DNA of 64,000 bases from Isoetes taiwanensis (Eukaryota; Streptophyta; Lycopodiopsida; Isoetales; Isoetaceae). Positions 27,481 to 37,231 of this stretch are shown one piece after another. The notes under the pieces are model-generated. The model did no database searches. It was not told the DNA's origin and saw only the letters and a program-made list of their open reading frames with translations. Position 1 is the first letter of the stretch. Every line of letters starts with the position of its first letter. The stretch is from the NCBI GenBank assembly GCA_021234155.1, contig JAJEKV010000144.1:1054001-1118000 (forward strand). Reading direction: 5' to 3'. A program made the translations under genes and the position numbers.

Positions 27481-29563
27481 CACAAATATCCAACCTACTA
27501 CCTGCTACCCAAATCCTAGAATGTTTAACACATCAGCAAACTCACCAGGACAACCTTCCTCATGACAATCCAAAAATACCATGACCTTACCAACCAATGT
27601 AAATAACAGCCACATTCCATCGCAGACGCCACGCTTCCACCACTCACTTAAACCTTATTCTAGAACTGCACTCGCACATACAAAGCAACACCAACATCAA
27701 ACAAACCGCCAATATATAAATAATCCCCTTAAATTTAAGCCCTCACAATTTTATAATTAAGTTTCAAACTTTCACTATACAAAGATGTTAAACAGAGAAC
27801 TTGAAGATCATTACCCTTTGTAATCCGTGATAAACTCTCATATAATCCTTCAAACTGTAAGTAGATCAATTCTATAATTAAGTTTCAAACTTTCACTACT
27901 TCCAAATATACGAAAATATTAAACAGGACAACTTGACAACCATATGAAAGAAATCTGTAACCAATATGGGAAGTTTCACGATTACTCAATCAGACTCCTT
28001 AAGGAAGTACTTACAAACACACCAGATTCACTTCTGCACAATTCCCTCTTTTTTTTCCCCTTTCTTATGAAAATGTGATATAATAGCACCAACATATTTT
28101 TTTGGCATCATAGTATATGCCACCCATATATCCAACACAATTTGCCTACACTAATTCTTCCCAGGAAACACTATAGAACATAGCATGTGCTTGAAGATCA
28201 TTACTCCTTTGTAATCTGCATAAACTCTCATATAATCCTTCGAATCTAGTAAGTAGATCATCTCAATACTCCTTAATTGAATTTTGTTGATTATCAGCTG
28301 CATGTCCACAATTTCATAGCATTCACAAATTTAACTAACTTTCAAGCTTCCTACAATGTCATCTACCCCACTAGTCTATATTTCTATGCCAGTTATCACA
28401 AAAGAGCCCAACAAAACCCTGGAACACTAAAACACACACCCATTTAAGAAGCCACAACCTACTACCTACTACAAATATCCAACCTACTACCTGCTACCCA
28501 AATCCTAGAATGTTTAACACACCAGCAAACTCACCAGGACAACCTTCCTCATGACAATCCAAAAATACCATGACCTTACCAACCAATGTAAATAACAACC
28601 ACCTTTCAATCAGACGCCACGCTTCCAATACCACTCAATTTAAACCTTATTCTCGAATCCAGACCTGCACATACAAAGCAACACCAACATCAAACAAACT
28701 GCTCAATATATAAATAATCCCCTTAAATTTAAGCCCTCACAATTTTATAACTAAGTTTCAAACTTTCACTACTTCCAAATATACAAAGATATTAAACAGG
28801 AGAACTTGAAGATCATTACTCCTTTGTAATCTGCATAAACTCTCATATAATCCTTCGAATCTGCTACTTCCAAATATACGAGAATATTAAACAGGACAAC
28901 TTGACAACCATATGAAAGAAATCCGTAACCAATATGGGAAGTTTCACGATTACTCAATCAGACTCCGTAGGGATGTACTACACACCAGATTCACTTCTGC
29001 ACAATTCCCTCTTTTTTTCCCATTTCTTATGAAAATGTGATACAACAGCACCAACATATTTTTTTTGGCATCATAGTATATGCCACCCATATATCCAACA
29101 CATCTGCCTACACTAATTCTTCCCAGGAAACACTATGCACTCGAATTAGAAGATAGCACGTGCTTGAAGATCATTACTCCTTTGTAATCTACATAAACTC
29201 TCATATAATCCTTCGAATCTAGTAAGTAGATCATCTCAATACTCCTTAATTGAATTTTGTTGATCATCAGCTGCATGTCCACAATTTCAATGCAATCTTA
29301 CCAACAGCTTTCTTTCTCTTTAGCATTCACAAATTTAACTAACTTTCAAGCTTCCTACAATGTCATCTACCCCACTAGTCTATATTTCTATGCCATGCTA
29401 CTGCTAATTTCATCCTGAACTCCAACAAACTTCAATTCAAGTCACAAACCTTCAATCGCCAAAATGCCAAGACCTTCAATCACCACAACAGAGTTATCAC
29501 AAAAGAGCCCAACAAAACCCTGTAACACTAAAACACACACCCATTTAAGAAGCCACAACCTTG
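27480..29563. repeat. Tandem segmental duplication, two units of about 1 kb
   Basis: Unit one runs from about 27480 to 28460 and unit two from about 28470 to 29563. Both start with CAAATATCCAACCTACTACC, continue through AATGTTTAACAC, CAACCAATGTAAATAAC and TGAAAATGTGAT, and end with ACCCATTTAAGAAGCCACAA. Unit two has about 95 extra bases near 29.40-29.49 kb and small indels elsewhere. A third, diverged partial copy sits at about 26.03-26.26 kb. No coding frame spans a unit, so this is a non-coding tandem duplication of unknown origin. Confidence 0.85.
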
Positions 29564-30365
29564 CTTACCTCATTCCCCTTCCACCCACGTGCACAACCAC
29601 ATTTAACATTGTCTGCTCCGACCACCATAACTAAAACCTGGAGATCACAATCTAGGAACACAGAGTGCTCAGAATACTGAGGAGGAACAATGCACAACAA
29701 ATACCACGAAACTTTCACTCCTCGTTCCTTGTCCCCTAACCTCGAACTTCGTCTTCAACGATCGAGATGAGAAGCCCCAAATTGACATCCAATCTCAACG
29801 GCCAATATCAAAACCCCTCTTTGGGTCCCCTGCTCAAACACCCCATACATCCCCTGCTCAGAACCAACCGCCAAGATTTACTTCAATGTTTTCATCCAAC
29901 GGTTCACAACTATGGCCTATGCCCCCATACACCTACAACATATGATGCATACATAAATCCCCCATGACCTGTCATCATTTGGACCATTGGCACTTAACTA
30001 GACGGCGGGGATTCAAGGGAGTCGATGGGGTATGCATGCACATGGGTTGTGCATGAGGGGGCATAACAAACCCCCCTCATGTGAAGTAACTATATTAATA
30101 TTAGGATAAGAACATCTTATCACTATGCACTCTGAAAATATCTTAATACAATTAATGTATATTATGGTTGATATGCAAGATTTTTTGCCCTATGGGGTTT
30201 AAATGCCTCAGATAATAATATATTAACTGTGATATCCACCCAAATTTAATACACGAGGTGGAAGACATCGGGGCAACAAGGTAGGATTAGATTGAAGGTT
30301 CAAATGCTTAGAAGCGTCATATACTATAGATTAATAGAGCAATGTGTGTAAATCACACTTTATTA

Positions 30366-30430
30366 CATTAGTCCAAATGGTAAGTACAGTTGGCTGGGAG
30401 CCAAGAAGTCAAGAGTTCAAATCCCTTTCT
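30366..30430 (+). other. tRNA-derived SINE-like pol III promoter
   Basis: ATTAGTCCAAATGGTAAG resembles a pol III A box. AGAGTTCAAATCCC, about 45 bases on, resembles a B box (GGTTCAAATCC). Box spacing fits a tRNA-derived head, but the intervening sequence cannot fold into a cloverleaf, so this is not a tRNA gene. A second B-box-like AAGGTCCAAATCCTTC follows at about 30.55 kb. Confidence 0.4.
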
Positions 30431-30607
30431 TACCTTGAAACTAGTTCATATTAAACATATAAGGTGTAAAACTTAATTAAATACTATCAGGATCAGTATG
30501 GTTTGGGCAAGTTGATAAGGTCATAAACCTGCTACCAAGTGGTTAAAGGTCCAAATCCTTCAATTACAGAAGAAAAAAATGGTTAGAGGTCCATAAACTA
30601 GCGGTAA

Positions 30608-30722
30608 TGCAAGCTTGGGAAAGAGAACATAAACTAGCGGTAATGCAAGCTTGGGGAAGAGGTGAGTTGGATTGCATAGTCTAATGCAAGCTTGGGGAAG
30701 AGGTGAGTTGGATTGCATAGTC
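30608..30722. repeat. Nested tandem duplication
   Basis: ATAAACTAGCGGTAATGCAA is repeated, and a 41-bp unit containing GCAAGCTTGGGGAAGAGGTG follows in two near-perfect head-to-tail copies ending at TTGCATAGTC. The high identity suggests a recent slippage or unequal exchange event. Non-coding. Confidence 0.85.
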
Positions 30723-32439
30723 GGGTTTTATTATATTTTTAGCATTTGCATTGTTCGTCTGGTGGAGTTAAATGGCGAGAATAGATTTTGCATTTATTAC
30801 TTTGCTGGATGCCATGACATGTAGAGATCACACTACAATTGTGATTCTAATTTTTGGATGCATTATGTAATCCATTATCCGTTTTAAGGTTAATCGTGGG
30901 GGTATAAACAATATCTTCGAATTAAGAATCTTGAGACGTCCATATGCAAGAAGTAAAGAGAGGAAAATTAAGGCTTCATGTTTCCAAAACTTTAGGGTTT
31001 GTTTAGATGCTGGAAGGCGTTTGATATGGAAAATTACAAAGATGGTTTCATATCATCCGAAATGGTGTTAATGACAATCAAGTAGTTTGTTATTCAGTTT
31101 TTGTAGTATTGAAATATACGTCAGTGTTGTGTGGGTTGACTAGATACAACAAATAAGAAGTGATGACTAGTAGGTATGGAAAAGAAGATATATTTTAGTG
31201 TGCTTTAGGATGAAATGTTTTGTTGAATTCTAATGTGCACCACTATATCTCGTTATCTAAAACACTACCCACTATTTGGTCGACAATCCAGGATGTTGGA
31301 GTCATAGTATTCTTGGTCCAAGTATGAAACAAATATTTGCTTCATAACATCTAGCCTTAATTCAAGGGACAACTTTAATAGTTAGTTTAAGCTAATTATA
31401 ACCACCCATAGGTATCCTTACTTATAACTATTGGGGATTAGGAGATAGAAAACTAAAATGAGTTTTGTACATTGTAAGATGGACTTCATGTTTTCATTAG
31501 CAAGACAATAATGAATATTGTTAATTTAAGTGTTAAATGAGATGTAATCATGTAGTTGTTGAGGCTTCAGAGAACTATCGGACGAGTCACAATTACGTGA
31601 CTACAACTTATCTAATCTAAGAAAATTATATTTTGATGATACCAAGCAAAGGTGTAATTTATATGGTGGAAGTTATTGATACCAAGCAATGGTGTAATTT
31701 GTTTGGTGAAAACTGTTGTCTAAGTTAACATCATGGGACCAACACATTGTGTTTCAATGGATTGGCAACCACATCTTTGTCAAGACAAGTAGGAGAGGTA
31801 GGATTGGCGTCTAAAAGGATATGAAAGAAGTGATGAAGCAAAAGAGATTGCAGATGCCAACTGTAGTTTGCAGGCCCCAATAAGCGCAAGAACCACACTC
31901 CCAAGTTTGTCAAGAAGCCTTCGTCTTTCTACACCAATAGCTGAAGAGCCATGTATGGAGTTAAAAATGCATGTTTCTAAATCCAAAGGTTTGGCAAAAA
32001 TATGTTGTCATAGCAGAAAGAATCTGATCTGGACATTCAAGTAGTTATATCAGTAGCTTAGCATTGCTTTTTGAAGATTTTTTCTGTTGCTTTCTGTTGC
32101 TTTCTCCTGACTATTGTCTTTCCTTTATTATGTTATACCTTAGGCTTTTTAAATTCCTCTTCAAGAATAGAGAAATGCCATAGAGCATATGGAATCATAC
32201 TCCATAACACTCTACAATTATTATTGCATCTGGAGCAATGGTATTCATCCAGTTGGATAGTGTTCTTCCAGAGAAACATATGTCACTGGAATAGACCTAC
32301 AGACAAATATGAGAAGGTGATGGACGGCCAGAAGGACTTTGTACATATAGATGCTCAATTCTATGCTTTGCAACCTTTAAGGCCTTCAAAATACACAAAG
32401 ATTAAAGAGTGGAAATGGAAGACAATAGAAGCATGAATA

Positions 32440-32590
32440 ATATAGAAGGGTACCTTCCCAATTGCAGCAATGGGACTATATCAAAAGCTTTGGTGAAATC
32501 TATATATGCAATAAACAACGCATTGCCTGGTGCTTTGGCATGCTCTATTATTAATAGGGCATAATACCCTCGTTCCAAAGTGTTATCCCT
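32440..32590 (-). pseudogene. LINE reverse transcriptase scrap
   Basis: The minus strand reads IIEHAKAPGNALFIAYIDFT followed directly by KAFDIVPLLQ. This corresponds to the segment around motif A of non-LTR retrotransposon reverse transcriptase (AYIDF.KAFD.V), including its catalytic Asp. Only about 50 residues are recognisable. No endonuclease domain, no [FY]ADD motif and no poly-A tail were found nearby. It is a short dead fragment. Confidence 0.7.
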
Positions 32591-33027
32591 CTCATATCAC
32601 AAAACAAGCGATTGGAAGGAGAACATAATCAGAGAATGGATTATGCTGGTTGGAATAGCCCCAACTGTGGCTTACATATGCTTATATATAGAGCAGAAGG
32701 ACATGCCTCTTAAAGAGGGTCATGCCTTTTTAGTTTCTTGTCCTTGTCATCAAGAGATAACGTGTCCTTTGAAGATCGTGATTGTTGGGTTGAACCACCA
32801 CAAGCTGATGTCTCTCCAACATGACTGACACACTAGAATGTACTGATACCTTAATGAGAAACATAGAGTATGAGACTTGAATATGTAGCAAAATAACAGG
32901 GGGTTACAGGGGGATTTGATATGAATGTAAAAATAACAATTCTTGAAACCATAGACTATATATCCCTAGAATAATTGAATAGGTTGTTATAAAAAAAAAT
33001 ATAGATTCAAGATAAAAAATAATCACA

Positions 33028-33180
33028 TTAGCTCACTGGGTACATTGTTTAAAGTAGTCTTATTAGGATATTGAGTTATTTTGGTAGAGGTTCGAACCCT
33101 CGTATTTCATATTCTAAAATTCTAGGCAAAGCCGTATAGGGGTTCGATAATCCCTCAAAACCTTAGGGGAAATCGTATTT
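33028..33180 (+). other. tRNA-derived SINE-like element
   Basis: TTAGCTCACTGGGTA matches a pol III A box (TRGCNNAGYNGG type). GAGGTTCGAACCCTC at 33087-33101 is an excellent B box (GGTTCGANNCC). A second related GGGGTTCGATAATCCC follows about 50 bases later. The A-B distance of about 60 bases is longer than a normal tRNA, and no acceptor stem pairs, so this is read as a SINE head rather than a tRNA gene. The 3' limit is uncertain. Confidence 0.5.
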
Positions 33181-33963
33181 CATATTTCAAAATCATAGGT
33201 GCCTCCAATCGAGAAATTTTTTTCTTAGGGTCTTTTCGCTTGGGCATCTTGGTCTTTTTTCCACTAACATCAAAGTATTGCTCTTTTTTTCACTAATATT
33301 AATGATGTTAGTTATATTAATGTGTTATTTACAAAATTTTCATGGTGCAAATACATATAAAATACATATATGTTCCCATGAAGAGTGTAAATATATAGGT
33401 TGCTTTTTCGTATATGTGTGCATATGTCTTAGACTTCTAATGCATATTTACTTGAGTTGAAGTTGTTTCTTGTTTCTGGTGATTTTTATATATACCATTG
33501 TGTTAGTATTTTTTTCATTCTAAACCCATGCTCATCTTTGAGAAATGCTAGCCTTAACAATTGTATGAATTGAATATCGAGAGCAATATGTCATGCGGTG
33601 CACTCCAAAAAAAATATATTTGAGTTTTGTGCTAGTGCAGCTTCTTTTTGCGCGTCTATGCATAACATTGTTTCAATGATCTTTTATCTCTTGCATCCAA
33701 GGGTCAGTGCGGTGATTTTCGTCCCAACAAAGAAACATCTTGCCACTCAAATCCTTTCACTCTTGATTTGCTTCAAGCTCATTCTCAAAATGTTGGCTCT
33801 CTTCAATCCAATGTGCATCCAATGTGCTCTTTATTTGATATGTGAGTTGACAATAACTACCCATTGTAGTAGTAATGGACAAGATACAGCTTTTTGTTTC
33901 CCATCAACTCTTAAACTTTCTTTCTTGCAGACATTTAACTTCCTTTTTAACAATTATGACTGC

Positions 33964-34494
33964 CTATAGCTTCCTTTTAACAATTATGACAACCTGATTT
34001 AACATTATTTTGCAAAGAGGAATTAAAGGAGGTACAATTCTCAACTCTTGCAAGGTCTCTGAAATGATTTGTAAGGTGAATATTTTTGAAAATTCAAGAA
34101 CCTCCAAATTTTCATCTTCCTTTGCCTTTTTGCTTGCCTTTCCTCTTTGATTTAGATGTCTCCTTGCCTGTTGGCTTTTTAAGTTTTGAATTGCTGACGT
34201 TTGCATCCAGGTGTCATGCCCCTCAATTTCATGCATTTTATTAAGAAGATGAGTCTGTCCTTCATTGTCATTATTTCCCTTCATCAGTCTCATGGCCTGC
34301 ACCTCTTGAGCTTCTTCAAAATCCATGGTTCTTTTTATACCTTGATTATCCATACCACCACTGTCATAGTGTCTGCCATTCGTATCTGAATCACTTTTTT
34401 TTTTTTTTTTTTTATTATTATTTGAATGCCTCTTGGACTCCTTCTCCAAGAATTTGTAAACAAGGTGTGTTGCACTTTTTCTCACCTCTACCAT
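33964..34494 (-). CDS. Unidentified Lys-rich open frame, 176 codons
   Basis: I do not recognise this frame. It starts with ATG and is hydrophilic, with a KKKKKK run encoded by a poly-A tract, a charged stretch rich in Glu and Asn, and a hydrophobic last 30 residues. It lies about 160 bases outside the left end of the CACTA element, on the same strand as the CACTA genes, and may be unrelated to it. The uninterrupted length is modest evidence for coding. It could be a fragment of a larger gene, a transposon gene piece, or a chance frame, since the poly-A run inflates its length. No splice-supported extension was found. Confidence 0.25.
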   Translation of the reverse strand: MVEVRKSATHLVYKFLEKESKRHSNNNKKKKKKSDSDTNGRHYDSGGMDNQGIKRTMDFEEAQEVQAMRLMKGNNDNEGQTHLLNKMHEIEGHDTWMQTSAIQNLKSQQARRHLNQRGKASKKAKEDENLEVLEFSKIFTLQIISETLQELRIVPPLIPLCKIMLNQVVIIVKRKL

Positions 34495-34682
34495 GCCATC
34501 AATCTGCTGTAAAAGTATTCATTAGCATAATATTTATACATACCTTATATATGTTAAAACATACCTTGGCACTTATGTTCGCGGCGATGGAAACTGAAAC
34601 AAACCAATTGAACTGAAACACAGACAAAGCATTCTTATGTCTGTGGCAATAGACAAACACTACAAGAGAATGCCTGCTAGAC

Positions 34683-35005
34683 ATCAGGAAAATCGTCAGG
34701 CGGTCCAAGGTGGGTTTTTAAGTGCATAGTGACGATTGTAATGACGAGTGGGCTGACGTATAACCTGACGAATACTGTCTGATGCATATCCTGACGAGTA
34801 GCCTGATACAAAATTTTTTGACTATTAGTCTGACGAAAACTCTGACGAACAGCCTGACGATTGGTCTGACTAAAGATCTGACGAGCAAGCTGACTAGTAT
34901 CCTGACGTAAACTCTGACGATGATACTGACTATTAATCTGACTATTTAACGTCAGACAAATAGTCAGCATATTCGTCAGCGTATTAGTCAATTTATTCGT
35001 CATAC
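34683..35005. repeat. CACTA left subterminal TGACGA repeat array
   Basis: Roughly 22 copies of TGACGA, TGACTA or their complements occur at intervals of about 12-17 bases, mostly in one orientation (CCTGACGA, TCTGACGA) and reversed at both extremes (TCGTCAG, ATTCGTCAG). In En/Spm the comparable 12-bp subterminal motif is the TNPA binding site needed for transposition. The frame that runs through it on the minus strand is an artefact of the repeat. Confidence 0.9.
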
Positions 35006-35154
35006 TTATGTTTTTCTTGAATCATTTCCCTCGAATTCGAAGCTTGGCTTGTATGTTTTGTTTGAATCATTAGCACTTTAATGGCATGCATGAAACACAA
35101 TAACTTTTATGTCAAGGAACTAATGAGAAGCACAAAACATCACACATTTTCCCT

Positions 35155-35690
35155 TTAAGCAAGGGGTAAGTTATTGGTTATGAAATCTACTAGACATCGC
35201 ACTTCAAACAAAATTCCATCACACATCACACATTTTCCCTTTTGAGACCTTTACACTAAGTCCTTAGTAAGTACATCTAGACTCGATTTTTACCAATTGA
35301 AATAATTCAAAGTGCATTGGGGAGTGCGTTTAGACATGGCACCTCCATCAAACAAAAATCCGGCGTAAGTTATGGGAATTAGCAATAAGCAAGGGGTAAG
35401 TTATTGGTTATTAAATCTACTAGACATTTGCACTTCAAACAAAATTCCGGACTAAGTTCTTAGTAAGTACATCCACACTCGATTTTTACCAATTGAAATA
35501 ATTCAGAGTGCATTGGGGAGTGCGTTTAGACATGGCACCTCCAACAAAGTGCACTTCAAACAAAATTCCGGCGTAAGTTATGGGAATTAGCAATAAGCAA
35601 GGGGTAAGTTATTGGTTAATAAATCTTCTAGACATTGCACTTCAAACAAAATTCCGGTCTAAGTTCTAGGAATTAGCAATAAATCTTTGC
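35155..35690. repeat. Direct repeats inside CACTA, period 205-235 bp
   Basis: AGCAAGGGGTAAGTTATTGG followed by TAGACAT and CACTTCAAACAAAATTCC recurs at about 35.16, 35.39 and 35.60 kb, with ACTCGATTTTTACCAATTGA shared by the first two units. Near 35.68-35.74 kb a 38-bp piece (TTTGCTTCCTTATTTATAAA) is also duplicated. Non-coding. Confidence 0.8.
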
Positions 35691-36125
35691 TTCCTTATTT
35701 ATAAAACCAATGTTCTTGTTATCTTTGCTTCCTTATTTATAAAACCAATGTTCTTGTGATACTTTGAACCTATGCACTCTTCAAAACCATTCTATATTAC
35801 TACCATATGAGCTAACTAATTAGATCATAAAATTGTTCGCCTTAGGTTTAGATTTATAGAAAAAAAAGGAAAAAAAAAGGTTTAGGTTTAGGGAAAAAAA
35901 GTCATAAAGCATGTGAGAAATATCCCACATGCATGTTTCAAATTATGGGCAATGGTGCGTGTAGGGGATGCCTTACAATGATACGAACCATTGATCACGT
36001 GACTAACGACCTTGATGGTGCTTAATTCAAGGGTTCTCTTGGGGCGGGGATTTGTGGAAGGCTTTGCCGAGAAAGGTACTAGTCATGGCCTGAGGGGATG
36101 CACACTCAGTGAAGGCCTACATGTA

Positions 36126-36330
36126 GGGTGGCCACCTAGGACCTGGGGGTGTATGGTGTGTGTGTGTAATGAGTCTCTATGATGAGTCTATGTTGTATGA
36201 TGTATGTTCCAACTCCTAGGGTGGCCACCTAGGATCTAGAGGGGGGGGATGTATGGTGTGTGTGTGTATTTGATGTGTGCCTCTATGAGTCTCTATGATG
36301 AGTCTATGTTGTATGATGTATGATTAACCA
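36126..36330. repeat. Tandem repeat of about 100 bp in CACTA
   Basis: GGGTGGCCACCTAGGA, TGTATGGTGTGTGTGTGT and GAGTCTCTATGATGAGTCTA each occur twice in the same order. The unit contains a short GT microsatellite. It lies downstream of the TNP2 stop codon in the long non-coding part of the element. Confidence 0.8.
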
Positions 36331-36421
36331 TGATGGGTGATGTTACGCAGGTACAGGTACTAGATCGAGCCAATAAGAAAATAATAAAATGAATGAAAAT
36401 ACACCTAATCACAAAGAACTA

Positions 36422-36785
36422 AGGATGAGTGAGTGAGAATGGGGTGCTTCCCCAACGAGAGTGAGTGAGAATGGGCTAAGGATGAGTGAGTGAGAATGGG
36501 GTGCTTCCCCAACGAGAGTGAGTGAGAATGGGGCGCTTCCCCAACGAAAAATAATAAAATGAATGAAAATACATCTAATCACAATGAACTAAGGATGAGT
36601 GAGTGAGAATGGGGCGCTTCCCCAACGAGAGTGAGTGAGAATGGGGTGAGTGAGTGAGAATGGGGCGCTTCCCCAAGGAGAGTGAGTGAGAATGGGGCGC
36701 TTCCCCAACGAGAGTGAGTGAGAATGGACGAGAGTGAGCGAGAATGGGGCGCTTCCCCAACGAGAGTGAGAATGGGCGCTCGAAG
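36422..36785. repeat. Minisatellite (GAGTGAGTGAGAATGGGG core)
   Basis: About nine imperfect units of 30-40 bases repeat the phrase GAGTGAGAATGGGGCGCTTC with CCCCAACGAGA. Two units are interrupted by a piece also found at 36.36-36.42 kb (AATAATAAAATGAATGAAAA). Minus-strand frames through it are repeat artefacts reading SLGKRPILTHS. It lies between TNP2 and the left end of the element. Confidence 0.9.
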
Positions 36786-36804
36786 GTAAAGGAACTAAGC
36801 AGAT

Positions 36805-37085
36805 AAACACACATCACACATTTTCCCTTTTGAGGCCTTTACACTAAGTCCACTACAGGTACACTACCACTACAAGCATGAAGGTTGGGGTGATAAGATA
36901 ATACTAAAATGAATGAAAGTGCATCTAATCACAATAAACTAGGATGACAAGAGTGATAAACACACATCACACATTTTCCCTTTCGAGGCCTTTACACTAA
37001 GTCCACTACAGGTACACTACCACTACAAGCATGAAGGTTGGGGTGATAAGATAATAATAAAATGACATCTAATCACAATAAACTA
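36805..37085. repeat. Direct duplication of about 155 bp in CACTA
   Basis: CACATCACACATTTTCCCTT, GGCCTTTACACTAAGTCCAC and ACAAGCATGAAGGTTGGGGT occur twice, about 155 bases apart, at 36.81-36.90 and 36.96-37.05 kb. The first 18 bases are also found at 35.22 kb, which links this block to the repeats there. Confidence 0.85.
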
Positions 37086-37231
37086 GGATGACAAGAGTGA
37101 GGATGGGGCAATGCTTTCCCAACGAGTGTAAGTACACTTGATTCAAAACTATTCATTACTCAAAATGAAAAGCATAGTTTAAGGGTTAGAATATCTATGT
37201 TATTCATATGCTGAACTCAACATGTGATTTC

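Larger units (their letters stand above)
29565..32440. other. Intergenic with SINE-like and tandem elements
   Basis: No gene could be recognised. The stretch contains a possible SINE promoter (30.36-30.43 kb), a tandem duplication (30.6-30.72 kb) and a smaller one near 31.64-31.71 kb (GATACCAAGCAA.GGTGTAATTT twice). Overlapping minus-strand frames of 60-68 codons at 31.7-32.0 kb have no motif. Confidence 0.45.
32590..34650. other. Intergenic with a SINE-like element
   Basis: Apart from the SINE-like element at 33.03-33.18 kb and the unidentified frame at 33964-34494 listed separately, only short frames are seen. AT-rich throughout. Confidence 0.45.

Noticed and set aside
33087-33101. Possible tRNA gene around a perfect B box
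   Set aside because: The A-B distance is too long and no acceptor or anticodon stems pair, so a SINE head is a better explanation.
34677-35003. Minus-strand 108-codon frame rich in Thr, Gln and Arg
   Set aside because: It is the translation of the TGACGA subterminal repeat array of the CACTA element; the peptide periodicity simply follows the DNA repeat.
36575-36817. Repetitive Ser/Leu-rich frames (SLGKRPILTHS)
   Set aside because: They run through a minisatellite in two overlapping frames at once; open length comes from the repeat.
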